Translations under genes and position numbers: made by a program
Source: RUG11551 sp045546875
GTDB taxonomy: Bacteria > Planctomycetota > Planctomycetia > Pirellulales > Thermoguttaceae
Assembly: GCA_045546875.1 (NCBI GenBank)
Contig: JAZQDP010000493.1
Span: forward strand, 1 to 6,364
DNA: 6,364 bases
Reading direction: 5' to 3'
Part shown: piece after piece, positions 1 to 6,031 of the stretch
Layout of the letters: each line of letters begins with the position of its first letter
How positions within the stretch are numbered: the stretch's first letter is position 1
Notes under the pieces: model-generated
Told to the model about the DNA's origin: nothing
What the model saw: the letters and a program-made list of their open reading frames with translations, nothing else
Database searches by the model: none

Positions 1-15
1 AAGGATTTTCCTATT

Positions 16-62
16 GCGGACTGACGTCCGCGATCCAGTAAGATTTTCGGTTTCGTTGTTGG
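16..62 (+). repeat. Dispersed hairpin repeat, copy 1
   Basis: The stem GCGGAC (16-21) pairs with GTCCGC (26-31) around TGAC and is followed by GATCCAG (32-38) and a TTTTCGGTTTCG tail. It is nearly identical to 258-304. The unit may continue to the left beyond the window, since only 15 bases precede it here. Confidence 0.8.
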
Positions 63-102
63 ACGTGTGCAGGGCGGTGTTTTTTTCGATTTGCCTCACG
101 CC

Positions 103-160
103 AAGTTCGCGAAGTTCGCAAAGTTTTAAAAATTTCTTTGCGTACTCTGCGTTCTTTGCG
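103..160. repeat. Two facing arrays of 9-base tandem units
   Basis: The left arm has AAGTTCGCG (103-111) and AAGTTCGCA (112-120), followed by a decayed unit. The right arm has TTCTTTGCG (134-142), TACTCTGCG (143-151) and TTCTTTGCG (152-160). The arms pair partly, CGCAAAG (117-123) with CTTTGCG (136-142), around an AT-rich centre. Similar CGCAAAG-type nonamer runs are familiar as intergenic repeats in many environmental bacteria. This resemblance is from memory and was not searched. Confidence 0.7.
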
Positions 161-172
161 GCTTAAAATTCC

Positions 173-200
173 TTCGGCGGCTGGAACAGCCGCGATCCAG
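173..200 (+). repeat. Dispersed hairpin repeat, copy 2 (variant stem)
   Basis: This shorter relative shares CTTCG, the GCGG...CCGC frame and the trailing GATCCAG (194-200) with the other copies. The inner stem differs: GCGGCTG (177-183) pairs with CAGCCGC (187-193) around GAA. Both arms changed together, so pairing is kept. Confidence 0.7.
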
Positions 201-257
201 CAGGTCGAAGCGGTTTTCCACGTTCAGAAGATTTTTGGAGGCTTCCGCTTTTCTTCG

Positions 258-304
258 GCGGACTGACGTCCGCGATCCAGAAAGATTATCGGTTTCGTCG
301 TTGG
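258..304 (+). repeat. Dispersed hairpin repeat, copy 3
   Basis: The 47-base unit starts with the stem GCGGAC, loop TGAC and stem GTCCGC, continues with GATCCAG and ends in a TCGGTTTCG tail. It matches 16-62 at 44 of 47 positions. It is also preceded by CTTCG, as in the copy at 173-200. Similarity extending beyond the hairpin shows a true repeated element and not just a chance palindrome. Confidence 0.8.
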
Positions 305-326
305 GTTTCAGCAAGTCTTTGGACAA

Positions 327-343
327 GGCGGCAGCAAGCCGCC
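327..343. repeat. GC-rich 6-bp hairpin (GGCGGC/GCCGCC)
   Basis: GGCGGC (327-332) pairs with GCCGCC (338-343) around AGCAA. It lies 9 bases beyond the 10-bp hairpin, so the two would form a double stem-loop after the gene. A closely similar hairpin is found in the right flank at 6239-6250, suggesting a dispersed element. No T tract follows on either strand. Confidence 0.6.
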
Positions 344-352
344 GCACTCCCA

Positions 353-375
353 GACGCAAGCGTGACGCTTGCGTC
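353..375. repeat. Perfect 10-bp hairpin downstream of the CDS
   Basis: GACGCAAGCG (353-362) and CGCTTGCGTC (366-375) pair perfectly around a TGA loop. The hairpin starts 20 bases past the stop codon, a plausible place for a transcript-end structure. On the minus strand it is followed by TGGGAGTG and not by a T tract, so it is not a standard Rho-independent terminator. It could protect the mRNA 3' end or be a dispersed palindromic repeat. Confidence 0.7.
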
Positions 376-406
376 AACTCCTCACTCCTCATTCCTAACT
401 TCTAAC
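376..406 (-). repeat. Heptamer tandem repeat overlapping the end of the CDS
   Basis: On the minus strand four 7-base units follow one another: GTTAGAA, GTTAGGA, ATGAGGA and GTGAGGA, then a partial GTT. The stop codon TAG (395-397) lies inside the second unit, and the first unit covers the last codons (part of Val-Arg-Ser). Such heptamer arrays are known as short tandemly repeated elements in intergenic DNA of several bacteria. This one appears to have spread into, or formed across, the gene's 3' end. Confidence 0.75.
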
Positions 407-3400
407 TCGCTTACGCAAGAGTAATACGACAACGCCAAGAACGAGCAGCGCCCAGGTGGACGGTTCCGGAACGCCGGAGCCGGGTTCAGGAGCGCCCAAG
501 CCGATGAGATAAAGCCCGTCCGTTCTGCCTTGCAACGCAAACAGGTTTTGATAGTTGGCAAGCAAGCCGCTCAGGTCGGTGGTATCGGCGGCAAAGCCGT
601 TGTCGGCAACCAGCTGATATTCAGCGCCTTCTTCCGCCCAAAGAGCGGCGTCGCCGTTCTCAAAGTAAAGTTGAATAATTGAGTCTGCGTCCAGCGTTAA
701 AGAGCCGTCGTCTGCAACGGTCAGCGTATCGAATTCCTGAGAATCCGGATCCGGGTTGTACGCGCTGAATTCAAACAGCCCCGTTGCGCCAGCGTCAATA
801 ACGACATTGCCGATAACGGTTAAATCGCCAACAGAGTTGCCCGGTGAAAGCGTTGCGCCGGATTTGATTTCCAAATTGCCATTGTAGTCGCCTTTGAAGT
901 CCAGTTCGCCAGCGTCAACAGTAAACGTATCGGCGGCAAACTGCGTTCCGTCCGCTTTGATCTTGAGCTGGCCGCCGCCCGTCTTGACGACGTTTCCGCC
1001 AGTAAGCGTTACATCGTCGGAGAACGTCAGCTGCTTTGGCTGCTCGTTAGCGTCGACGTTGTAAACCAAAGTCGTGTCGTTGTCAAATTCCATTGGTCCG
1101 TTTACGTTGACGGCCTCTCCTGTTAACTTCAAGGTTCCTTCGGAAACGGTCGTCTTGCCGGTGAATCCAGAGCGGTCTCCGGAAAGAGTCAGATCGCCTT
1201 TGCCGATTTTGAGCATTGCGCCGTTGCCGGAAACGTTTCCGGTAAGAGTTAAGTCGTAACCTTCGCCGACTTCAATCGTACCATCATTCGCCATTTGAAC
1301 CGCGTTGTCAGTTTCGACAGATTGAGCGTCGCCGTCAACAAGCTTGATGCCCAGCTTGTATCCGCCGTTGACTTCCCAGTTCGGAATAGCAGTCGCTTCG
1401 TCAGAATTGGCTAACCAGTATTTACGCAGACCGACAATGTCTTCGCCAGCGGTTAACGCCCAGTCTTCGCCAGCTCTCTGCAAGCCGGCAACGCTGAGGT
1501 GAATTGAGTTGCCGCCTTCTCCACGCAGTTCGCGCGGGTATTCGTCGGTATTGATGCCCTCGAATACCAGCGGGTCGTCTGCAATAACGCGATATTGAGC
1601 GTTGGTAACGTTGGCGTAGGTCGTTCCGTTGCCGTCGGCAGAGGCAATCGCAACGCCCCACGGCAAATCTTCGTTGCCGGAATCGGTTCGAGTCCGATCT
1701 ATTAAAGCGGAAAGCATATCGTAATACGCTTGCTCTGCGGTTCCTTTGTCGGATTCGCCCTGATGCCACAAGATTCCAGCAAAACCGTCGGAGTTTTCAT
1801 TGAGAAATTCCATCGCCGCTTTGAGATTGCTGTAAATGCCATTCCAATCGTTTGCCCACTGGGTTTGGCTTGTTCCGCCGTATCCAACGGAATACGTTGC
1901 AATTGGAACGCCTTCCAGTTCAGCCATTTTATCGGCAAACGCGGGCCACGTCGAACCTCTGGTACTGTTGTCTAACGGACCTTGCTGCGGGTCAGCGTTG
2001 TGCTGCCACTGTCCGGTCTTGGGATTGTAAGCGTACGCCAGAGGCGACGTTGACGATTGAGCGGCGTCGCCGTAGTTGGTCGAGTTGGACTGACCAGCGG
2101 TGATGAAGATTTCACCAACGCCAATCTGACCGGATTTGGTTGCGATGACGTTTCCGTTGGAATCCAACGCCTGATATTGAACGTCGTGCATACCGCCGAT
2201 AAGGGACGTCGTTCCGGTAAAGGTGCCGTCTGAGTTCATCGTCAGATTAATCCAGTCTCCTCCGTCAACGGACGCCTGGAGCGCATCAATCGTAATGCCG
2301 TTTGAAACCGCCCACGTTCCAGCAAGCTTAACGTCGGCTGTGTTCGCCAAGTCTCTTTGATACATTGACATGGCGTTTGTCGTCAGCAAAGCGTCGACAG
2401 GATGAACAAACGTATAGACGTTGGCAATGGCGTATCCGACTTTGGATTCGTCATGCGTCCAGTCTCGTTGACCGCCCTGATTGTTGGTTGAGGCGTTGGG
2501 ATTTGTACCGATGCCGTACTGTTTGGCGCCGTTTAGATGATTCAAAGCAAAGATCGTTTGCTGCGTATCCAGCGAATGAACCTGCATAGAACCGTGTCCG
2601 GCGGCTGTACTTCCTCCAGAATCGTTTATATCGAACGTAGCGTCGTCGCCAAGTGGAATGATTCCGCTTTTCGCCTGACCATAGTTAGACGCCCAGAATT
2701 CAATATAACCCTGATTGTGTGAAATGGTTGTATTGGCAGCCGCCTGCTGTCCGGTTGCAGGATCGTTGATTAAACCTTGAGCCGCCGTTGCGTTGGTAGT
2801 AACTTCCAGGTTATTCACAACCTGCTGATAGAATTCCCCGGAATTGGACGTAGGAATGCCAATTCTGCCAATATCGTTTGTCATGGCGTCAAAGGACGCG
2901 AAAACGTACGTCAGCGGATCGTTTAACGTTTGAGCGTATTCCATATAATAACCAACGCGGTCAAAGAGAATGCCTTGACCTTGGAGCGCAGCAAGGTTGT
3001 TGACGATGTCGTATTTAACGCCGTTGTCATGCCAGTTCGTTCCCATTTGAGTTGTCAAACGAACGCCCTGAACCATCGTGTATTCCGATCCGTTTGTAAC
3101 GTTTGCCATGCCGGGAGCCAAAGCGGCTTCCGCCATAACGTACAGAGTTCGGTTGGAATACTGAGACGCGTTGGAGTTCGCTCCCTGATCGCCGTTGAAC
3201 GTGTAGTCCGGATCGCCGGCGCCCGTATTGTTGTTTCCGATTCCAATATCGATTGTTCTGCTTGCAGATGTAGCAACGCCGTTCCAGGCGTTAAGAGCCA
3301 TAACGGTCTGATTGTTTCCGTAATTGTGAATCTGGAAACTGCCGTAAGATCCGTTTGTCGGTTTATCGCCAGTGTCGTATGCAGAATCGCTGGCTCCCGG

Positions 3401-5956
3401 AATGCTGGCAGAATTCGTTCTTTCGTAAGTATTCTTCCACATTTCAATGTTGCCAGACAGACCCGTTCCGTTGATAACGCCGGGAACGTTAGAAGAAACC
3501 GTCAGATTGTTGACCAATCCCTGACGAATCGAGCCGTCAAAAGGCATGCCTATATTCGCTGGATTATTTGTAGTAGCGTCGTAGGACGCGTAGGCGTAAT
3601 CTGTACCAGTTCCATCGGCTTTTTCCAGCGTCATATAATAGGCAACTCGTTTGAGCGGCATGCCTGCCAAATCGCCCAGATTATTGAGGTTGTTGACTGT
3701 GTAATTGTCTGCAGAATACGTTCCGTTAAGCGGGCAGTCCAGCTTGTAAACCAGGTGCATGTTGGCGGCTTCAGACTGAATCGGCTGGAAGTGTTCCGCG
3801 TCCATGTCAGACAAGACCGGCTTGGCAAAGGTGTAAATGTTGGCAATCGCATACCCGGTTTTACCAGAATCAAAAGTCCAGTCTCTCTGACTGCCGCTGC
3901 TGTTGGTTGAGGCGTTAGGATTTGTACCGATGCCGTATGCTTTAGCCGCTCTAAAGTTGTTCAGAGCAAAAATGGTTTGTTCCGTGTCAACGGAATGAAT
4001 CTGCATGGAGCCGTGTCCCAGCGTCATATTATTGCCGGAGTCGTTGATGTCAAAAGTATTTCCATCGCCCTGAGTGATAATATTTGCTTTTTCTTTGCCG
4101 TAGTTGGACGGCCAGAATTCCAGATAGCCGGTGTTATGAGCGTAGGTTGTATTGGGCGTTGCCTGAGTATTTGTGCCCGGCGCGCTGATAAGCCCTTCAG
4201 TCGCAGGAACGTTTGTTGTTACCTGCATATTTTTGACGGTTTGCTGATAAGATTCGCCTGTTCCGTATACCGGGACGCCGATTTTGGAAATGTCCGCCGT
4301 CATCGTATCGAAAGACACAAAGACGTAATTCAGATCGCTGTTGGCGGTTTGAGCGTATTCCATATAATAGCCAACGCGATCAAACGGACCAAGCGTCTTT
4401 TGCAGCTGAGCAACGTTATTGGCAATGTTATAATCGACGCCCTGATATTCCGCGTTCCATTCGGTATTCATCTGCGTGGTCAGTTTAGCTCCCTGAACCA
4501 GAACGTATTTGGAAGCGTCTGAAACGTTGTCCATGCCCGGCGCGATAGCGGGTTGAGCCAAAACGTAAAGCGAACGAGTTTCATATTTAGACGCGTTGGA
4601 CGTGTTTTTATTGTCTCCGTTGAAGGTATAGTCTGACGAACCAGCGCCGGTGTTATTTCCAATTCCAATATCAATGGACTTGTTTCCGCTTGCCTGACCG
4701 TTCCACTTGTTTAACGCCATAACCGTTTGACCTGCGCCGTAGTTGTGAATCTGGAACGAACCATAGGTGCCGTTGCCGGTGGGGTTATCGCCAAAATCGA
4801 ATTCACTGCCGCTGGCATTAGGAATGTTGGCAGAGTTATTTTGATTGTAGTCCGTATTCCACATTTCGATGTTGCCCGTCGCGATTCCGCTTCCGTTGAC
4901 AACGCCTGGAACGTTGGAACGAACTGTCATATTATTAACCGTCTGCTGACGAACAGAGCCGTCAAACGGCAGACCCAGCTGATTCAAGTCGTTAGTCGTT
5001 GCATCGTATCCAGCGTAGGCGTAATCGACCGAACCGTCAGCCTTTTCCAGCGTCATATAGTAACCGACTCGTTTGAGCGGCATGCCGGAAAGGTCTGAAT
5101 TAACAGAGTTATTAATTGTGTAATTATTGGCGCTGTATTGTCCCTGAAGAGGGCAATCGAGTTTATAGAGCAGTTTCATGCCGGAAACTTCGCCGGAAAT
5201 AGCGGAGTAATCTGATTCGCTCATTTGAGAAAAGACCGGTTTGGCGAAGATATCCAGCTGTTTGACGTTATAAGATTGTGAATTAACTGCAAACGTCCAG
5301 TCCGGTCCCGTATTGCCAATATTGCTGTTTCCTACACCCAGAGCCGCGTCTTCGCCAGCGTTGTTCCAGTTATTGAACGCGAAAATCGTTGTTCTGTTTT
5401 GATAGTCATGCACCTGCATGGAGCCATGAAAACCGTTGGTCGCCTTGTCGCCAAAATCATAGCCCGAACGGTTGTTGGCGCCGCTGGCGTTAGGAATGCC
5501 TGCCGCGTTGTTCTGCTCGTAGTTGAGATACCAGAATTCGATGTTGCCCTGTGAAACAGACGTTCCTGCCGTATTGAGCAAGGGCGACTTGGCTTCGTAA
5601 TACAGATTATGAACGTATCTTTGCTGAATGTTCTGATTGGCATAAACCGGAACGCCAATGCGCGTCAAATCGCTGGTGTATGCGCCAAAAGACGTATAGC
5701 AGAAATTGTCCTCGCCCAAATTCAGACGATAGGCAACCGATTCAATCGGACCCAGGTTCAAATTGGAGTTGTTAACAGAATACGGAACTCCGTTAACCTT
5801 AAAATTCGAGTAGTCCGGAATCGAAAGCGAATAGATGTGGGAATACCCCATCGCTTCGATTTGCTCATCTGTTTTAAACGTCTGAGCGGACGACAAAGCA
5901 ACAATGCTAACCGCGAGCGCAACGGCTCCCACAATACTGGAAATGTATGTTTTCAT
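395..5956 (-). CDS. Giant secreted SASA/CE6-type esterase with five tandem modules, beta-repeat stalk and PEP-CTERM anchor
   Basis: The frame encodes 1853 residues without interruption. Residues 1-24 look like a Sec signal peptide. Five homologous modules cover about 36-1187, followed by an Ig-like spacer (1188-1280), a SASA-type SGNH hydrolase (1281-1505), a beta-repeat stalk (about 1526-1820) and a PEP-CTERM signal (1829-1853). The hydrolase has Ser1290 in GQSNS, GYGGTS at 1358-1363, WHQGESD at 1397-1403 and His1486 in IHLS. In this family these blocks form the nucleophile, oxyanion hole and catalytic histidine; known members deacetylate sialic acids or xylan. The substrate here cannot be read from sequence. 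I chose the ATG at 5956 because MKTYISS leads directly into the signal peptide; an in-frame TTG at 5971 would add five residues. No Shine-Dalgarno sequence precedes the ATG. The protein is rich in Asn, Thr and Gly and has only three cysteines. No neighbouring gene or exosortase is in the window. Confidence 0.95.
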   Translation of the reverse strand: MKTYISSIVGAVALAVSIVALSSAQTFKTDEQIEAMGYSHIYSLSIPDYSNFKVNGVPYSVNNSNLNLGPIESVAYRLNLGEDNFCYTSFGAYTSDLTRIGVPVYANQNIQQRYVHNLYYEAKSPLLNTAGTSVSQGNIEFWYLNYEQNNAAGIPNASGANNRSGYDFGDKATNGFHGSMQVHDYQNRTTIFAFNNWNNAGEDAALGVGNSNIGNTGPDWTFAVNSQSYNVKQLDIFAKPVFSQMSESDYSAISGEVSGMKLLYKLDCPLQGQYSANNYTINNSVNSDLSGMPLKRVGYYMTLEKADGSVDYAYAGYDATTNDLNQLGLPFDGSVRQQTVNNMTVRSNVPGVVNGSGIATGNIEMWNTDYNQNNSANIPNASGSEFDFGDNPTGNGTYGSFQIHNYGAGQTVMALNKWNGQASGNKSIDIGIGNNTGAGSSDYTFNGDNKNTSNASKYETRSLYVLAQPAIAPGMDNVSDASKYVLVQGAKLTTQMNTEWNAEYQGVDYNIANNVAQLQKTLGPFDRVGYYMEYAQTANSDLNYVFVSFDTMTADISKIGVPVYGTGESYQQTVKNMQVTTNVPATEGLISAPGTNTQATPNTTYAHNTGYLEFWPSNYGKEKANIITQGDGNTFDINDSGNNMTLGHGSMQIHSVDTEQTIFALNNFRAAKAYGIGTNPNASTNSSGSQRDWTFDSGKTGYAIANIYTFAKPVLSDMDAEHFQPIQSEAANMHLVYKLDCPLNGTYSADNYTVNNLNNLGDLAGMPLKRVAYYMTLEKADGTGTDYAYASYDATTNNPANIGMPFDGSIRQGLVNNLTVSSNVPGVINGTGLSGNIEMWKNTYERTNSASIPGASDSAYDTGDKPTNGSYGSFQIHNYGNNQTVMALNAWNGVATSASRTIDIGIGNNNTGAGDPDYTFNGDQGANSNASQYSNRTLYVMAEAALAPGMANVTNGSEYTMVQGVRLTTQMGTNWHDNGVKYDIVNNLAALQGQGILFDRVGYYMEYAQTLNDPLTYVFASFDAMTNDIGRIGIPTSNSGEFYQQVVNNLEVTTNATAAQGLINDPATGQQAAANTTISHNQGYIEFWASNYGQAKSGIIPLGDDATFDINDSGGSTAAGHGSMQVHSLDTQQTIFALNHLNGAKQYGIGTNPNASTNNQGGQRDWTHDESKVGYAIANVYTFVHPVDALLTTNAMSMYQRDLANTADVKLAGTWAVSNGITIDALQASVDGGDWINLTMNSDGTFTGTTSLIGGMHDVQYQALDSNGNVIATKSGQIGVGEIFITAGQSNSTNYGDAAQSSTSPLAYAYNPKTGQWQHNADPQQGPLDNSTRGSTWPAFADKMAELEGVPIATYSVGYGGTSQTQWANDWNGIYSNLKAAMEFLNENSDGFAGILWHQGESDKGTAEQAYYDMLSALIDRTRTDSGNEDLPWGVAIASADGNGTTYANVTNAQYRVIADDPLVFEGINTDEYPRELRGEGGNSIHLSVAGLQRAGEDWALTAGEDIVGLRKYWLANSDEATAIPNWEVNGGYKLGIKLVDGDAQSVETDNAVQMANDGTIEVGEGYDLTLTGNVSGNGAMLKIGKGDLTLSGDRSGFTGKTTVSEGTLKLTGEAVNVNGPMEFDNDTTLVYNVDANEQPKQLTFSDDVTLTGGNVVKTGGGQLKIKADGTQFAADTFTVDAGELDFKGDYNGNLEIKSGATLSPGNSVGDLTVIGNVVIDAGATGLFEFSAYNPDPDSQEFDTLTVADDGSLTLDADSIIQLYFENGDAALWAEEGAEYQLVADNGFAADTTDLSGLLANYQNLFALQGRTDGLYLIGLGAPEPGSGVPEPSTWALLVLGVVVLLLRKRVRS
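398..472 (-). other. PEP-CTERM sorting signal (residues 1829-1853)
   Basis: The protein ends with VPEPSTW, a hydrophobic run of about 14 Leu, Val, Ala and Gly residues, then RKRVRS. This is the standard PEP-CTERM layout recognised by exosortases, which move and cleave such proteins at the cell envelope. A preceding APEPGSG may be a spacer or a near-duplicate of the motif. The last residues (VRS) and the stop codon lie within a heptamer DNA repeat, so the tail has probably been trimmed or extended by that repeat. No exosortase gene is in the window. Confidence 0.92.
497..1381 (-). other. Autotransporter-associated beta-strand repeat stalk (residues about 1526-1820)
   Basis: This region is low in aromatic residues and rich in Gly, Thr, Asp and Val. 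One clear PATR-like unit lies at about 1573-1614 (LKIGKGDLTLSGD, FTGKTTVSEGTLKLTG). A second region at 1649-1730 has VVKTGGGQLKIKADG and SGATLSPGNSVGDLTV followed by GNVVIDAGAT. The phrase SGATLSPGNS is typical of these repeats, which build a right-handed beta-helix in autotransporters and PEP-CTERM proteins. No outer-membrane beta-barrel follows, so this is a stalk and not an autotransporter passenger. Confidence 0.8.
1442..2116 (-). other. SASA / carbohydrate esterase family 6-type SGNH hydrolase domain (residues about 1281-1505)
   Basis: The domain opens with GEIFITAGQSNS, placing the nucleophile serine at residue 1290 (codon 2087-2089). It continues with a GYGGTS block, the strongly diagnostic WHQGESD (1397-1403; bases 1748-1768) and IHLSVAG with the likely catalytic His1486 (codon 1499-1501). 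Block order, spacing and the length of about 225 residues fit the SASA family, which includes sialate O-acetylesterases and family 6 acetylxylan esterases. The residue three before the histidine is Asn1483, where SGNH enzymes usually have Asp. The acid may therefore be supplied elsewhere or be absent. Confidence 0.88.
2117..2395 (-). other. Ig-like beta spacer before the esterase (residues about 1188-1280)
   Basis: After a short linker (about 1188-1210) there is a compact beta-rich stretch: alternating strands around ITIDALQASVDGG, a Gly-Thr turn, GGMHDVQYQALDSNG and a final strand running into GEIFITAGQS. The pattern DVQYQALDSNGNV resembles the last strands of Ig-like domains placed just before SASA or other esterase domains. 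The fold is assigned from pattern only. Its probable role is to position the catalytic domain. Confidence 0.5.
2396..3106 (-). repeat. Module 5, subtype B' (residues about 951-1187)
   Basis: This is the second subtype-B copy, with GYIEFW at 1083-1088, GSMQVH at 1122-1127, QQTIFALN, RDWTHD and VYTFVHPV. The DNA at 2482-2518 matches 3901-3937 of module 3 at 36 of 37 positions, synonymous sites included. This points to a fairly recent duplication or to gene conversion. The module joins the esterase half through an Ig-like spacer. Confidence 0.88.
3107..3802 (-). repeat. Module 4, subtype A' (residues about 719-950)
   Basis: This is the second subtype-A copy, with GNIEMW at 835-840, GSFQIH at 872-877, QTVMALNAW and PDYTFNGD. 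It shares with module 2 the segments YKLDCPL, MPLKRV, YYMTLEKADG and SNVPGV, and a near-identical end (TLYVMAEAALAPGM against SLYVLAQPAIAPGM). With module 5 it forms the second round of an A-B pair. Confidence 0.88.
3803..4531 (-). repeat. Module 3, subtype B (residues about 476-718)
   Basis: The module has GYLEFW at 610-615, GSMQIH at 649-654, EQTIFALN, RDWTFD and IYTFAKPV. Subtype-B marks are LTTQM, FDRVGYYMEYAQT, FDINDSG and YGIGTNPNASTN. It contains no cysteine. Compared with subtype A it has a longer loop (about 595-609) before the LEFW strand. Module 5 is its close relative, also at the DNA level in places. Confidence 0.88.
4532..5221 (-). repeat. Module 2, subtype A (residues about 246-475)
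   Basis: The module has GNIEMW at 361-366, GSFQIH at 399-404, QTVMALNKW, SDYTFNGD and a closing LYVLAQPA strand. Subtype-A marks are YKLDCPL, PLKRVGYYMTLEKADG and SNVPGVVNG. Module 4 is its close relative; by eye about two thirds of residues match, including the single cysteine of LDCPL. The five copies run head to tail without long linkers. Confidence 0.88.
5222..5851 (-). repeat. Module 1 (residues about 36-245), divergent first copy
   Basis: This is the first of five homologous modules. It contains the shared anchors GNIEFW (137-142), GSMQVH (178-183), TTIFAFN and PDWTF, and ends at a FAKPV strand. It lacks the YYM signature of the other copies, having VAYRL there, and carries one of the protein's three cysteines in NFCYTSF. 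It belongs clearly to neither subtype A nor B, so it is probably the oldest or least constrained copy. The regular alternation of short polar turns and aromatic strands suggests a beta-sandwich fold. Function is unknown; glycan binding or spacing is an inference. Confidence 0.8.
5885..5956 (-). other. Sec signal peptide (residues 1-24)
   Basis: The N terminus has a lysine at position 2, a hydrophobic core of about 15 residues rich in Ala, Val and Ile, and a small-residue stretch ending SSA before Gln25. This fits signal peptidase I cleavage after Ala24. It also supports the ATG at 5956 as the true start. Export is expected for a protein that also carries a PEP-CTERM tail. Confidence 0.85.
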
Positions 5957-5970
5957 TTCGTGTTGTAACA

Positions 5971-5976
5971 ATTATA
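5971..5976 (-). promoter_or_regulatory. Possible -10 box (TATAAT) close to the start codon
   Basis: Read on the minus strand, a perfect TATAAT lies 14 bases before the ATG. At 17-base spacing the -35 position reads TTTTCG, a poor match to TTGACA. If used, transcription would begin about 8 bases before the ATG, giving a nearly leaderless message. That would agree with the missing Shine-Dalgarno sequence. The region is AT-rich, so a chance match is possible. Confidence 0.35.
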
Positions 5977-6031
5977 ACGGATGTACGAAAAACCGAAAAT
6001 AGTCCAATTACATAATCTCGGCTAGTTTATT

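Larger units (their letters stand above)
1..394. other. Gene-free left flank, a mosaic of small repeats
   Basis: No credible gene is seen in this stretch downstream of the esterase. Nearly all of it is made of hairpin repeats, 9-base tandem units, a heptamer array and two stem-loops. A run of seven T at 80-86 has no clear hairpin before it. A minus-strand open frame at 126-392 exists only because the repeats lack stops in that frame. Its product is Arg-rich, with the repeats translated as RTSVRRR and GCSSRRR. Confidence 0.7.

Noticed and set aside
16..304. The three hairpin repeats as a CRISPR array
   Set aside because: Spacing is irregular, similarity continues beyond the hairpin into the would-be spacers, one copy is a variant, and no cas gene is present.
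126..392. Minus-strand open frame of 88 residues in the left flank
   Set aside because: It consists almost entirely of hairpin, nonamer and heptamer repeats read in one frame, giving an Arg-rich peptide without a recognisable fold.
2930..3910. Plus-strand open frame of 326 residues, with similar ones at 3977-4522, 4727-5098 and 5609-5968
   Set aside because: All lie antisense to the giant gene. They resemble each other (VFHIITNA against VFHIIANA) only because the sense modules are repeated. There is no domain, no ribosome binding site and an implausible composition.
5957..5971. TTG at 5971 as the start codon of the giant gene
   Set aside because: The ATG at 5956 puts a normal signal peptide at the N terminus, while the TTG start adds LQHE before it and overlaps the possible -10 box.
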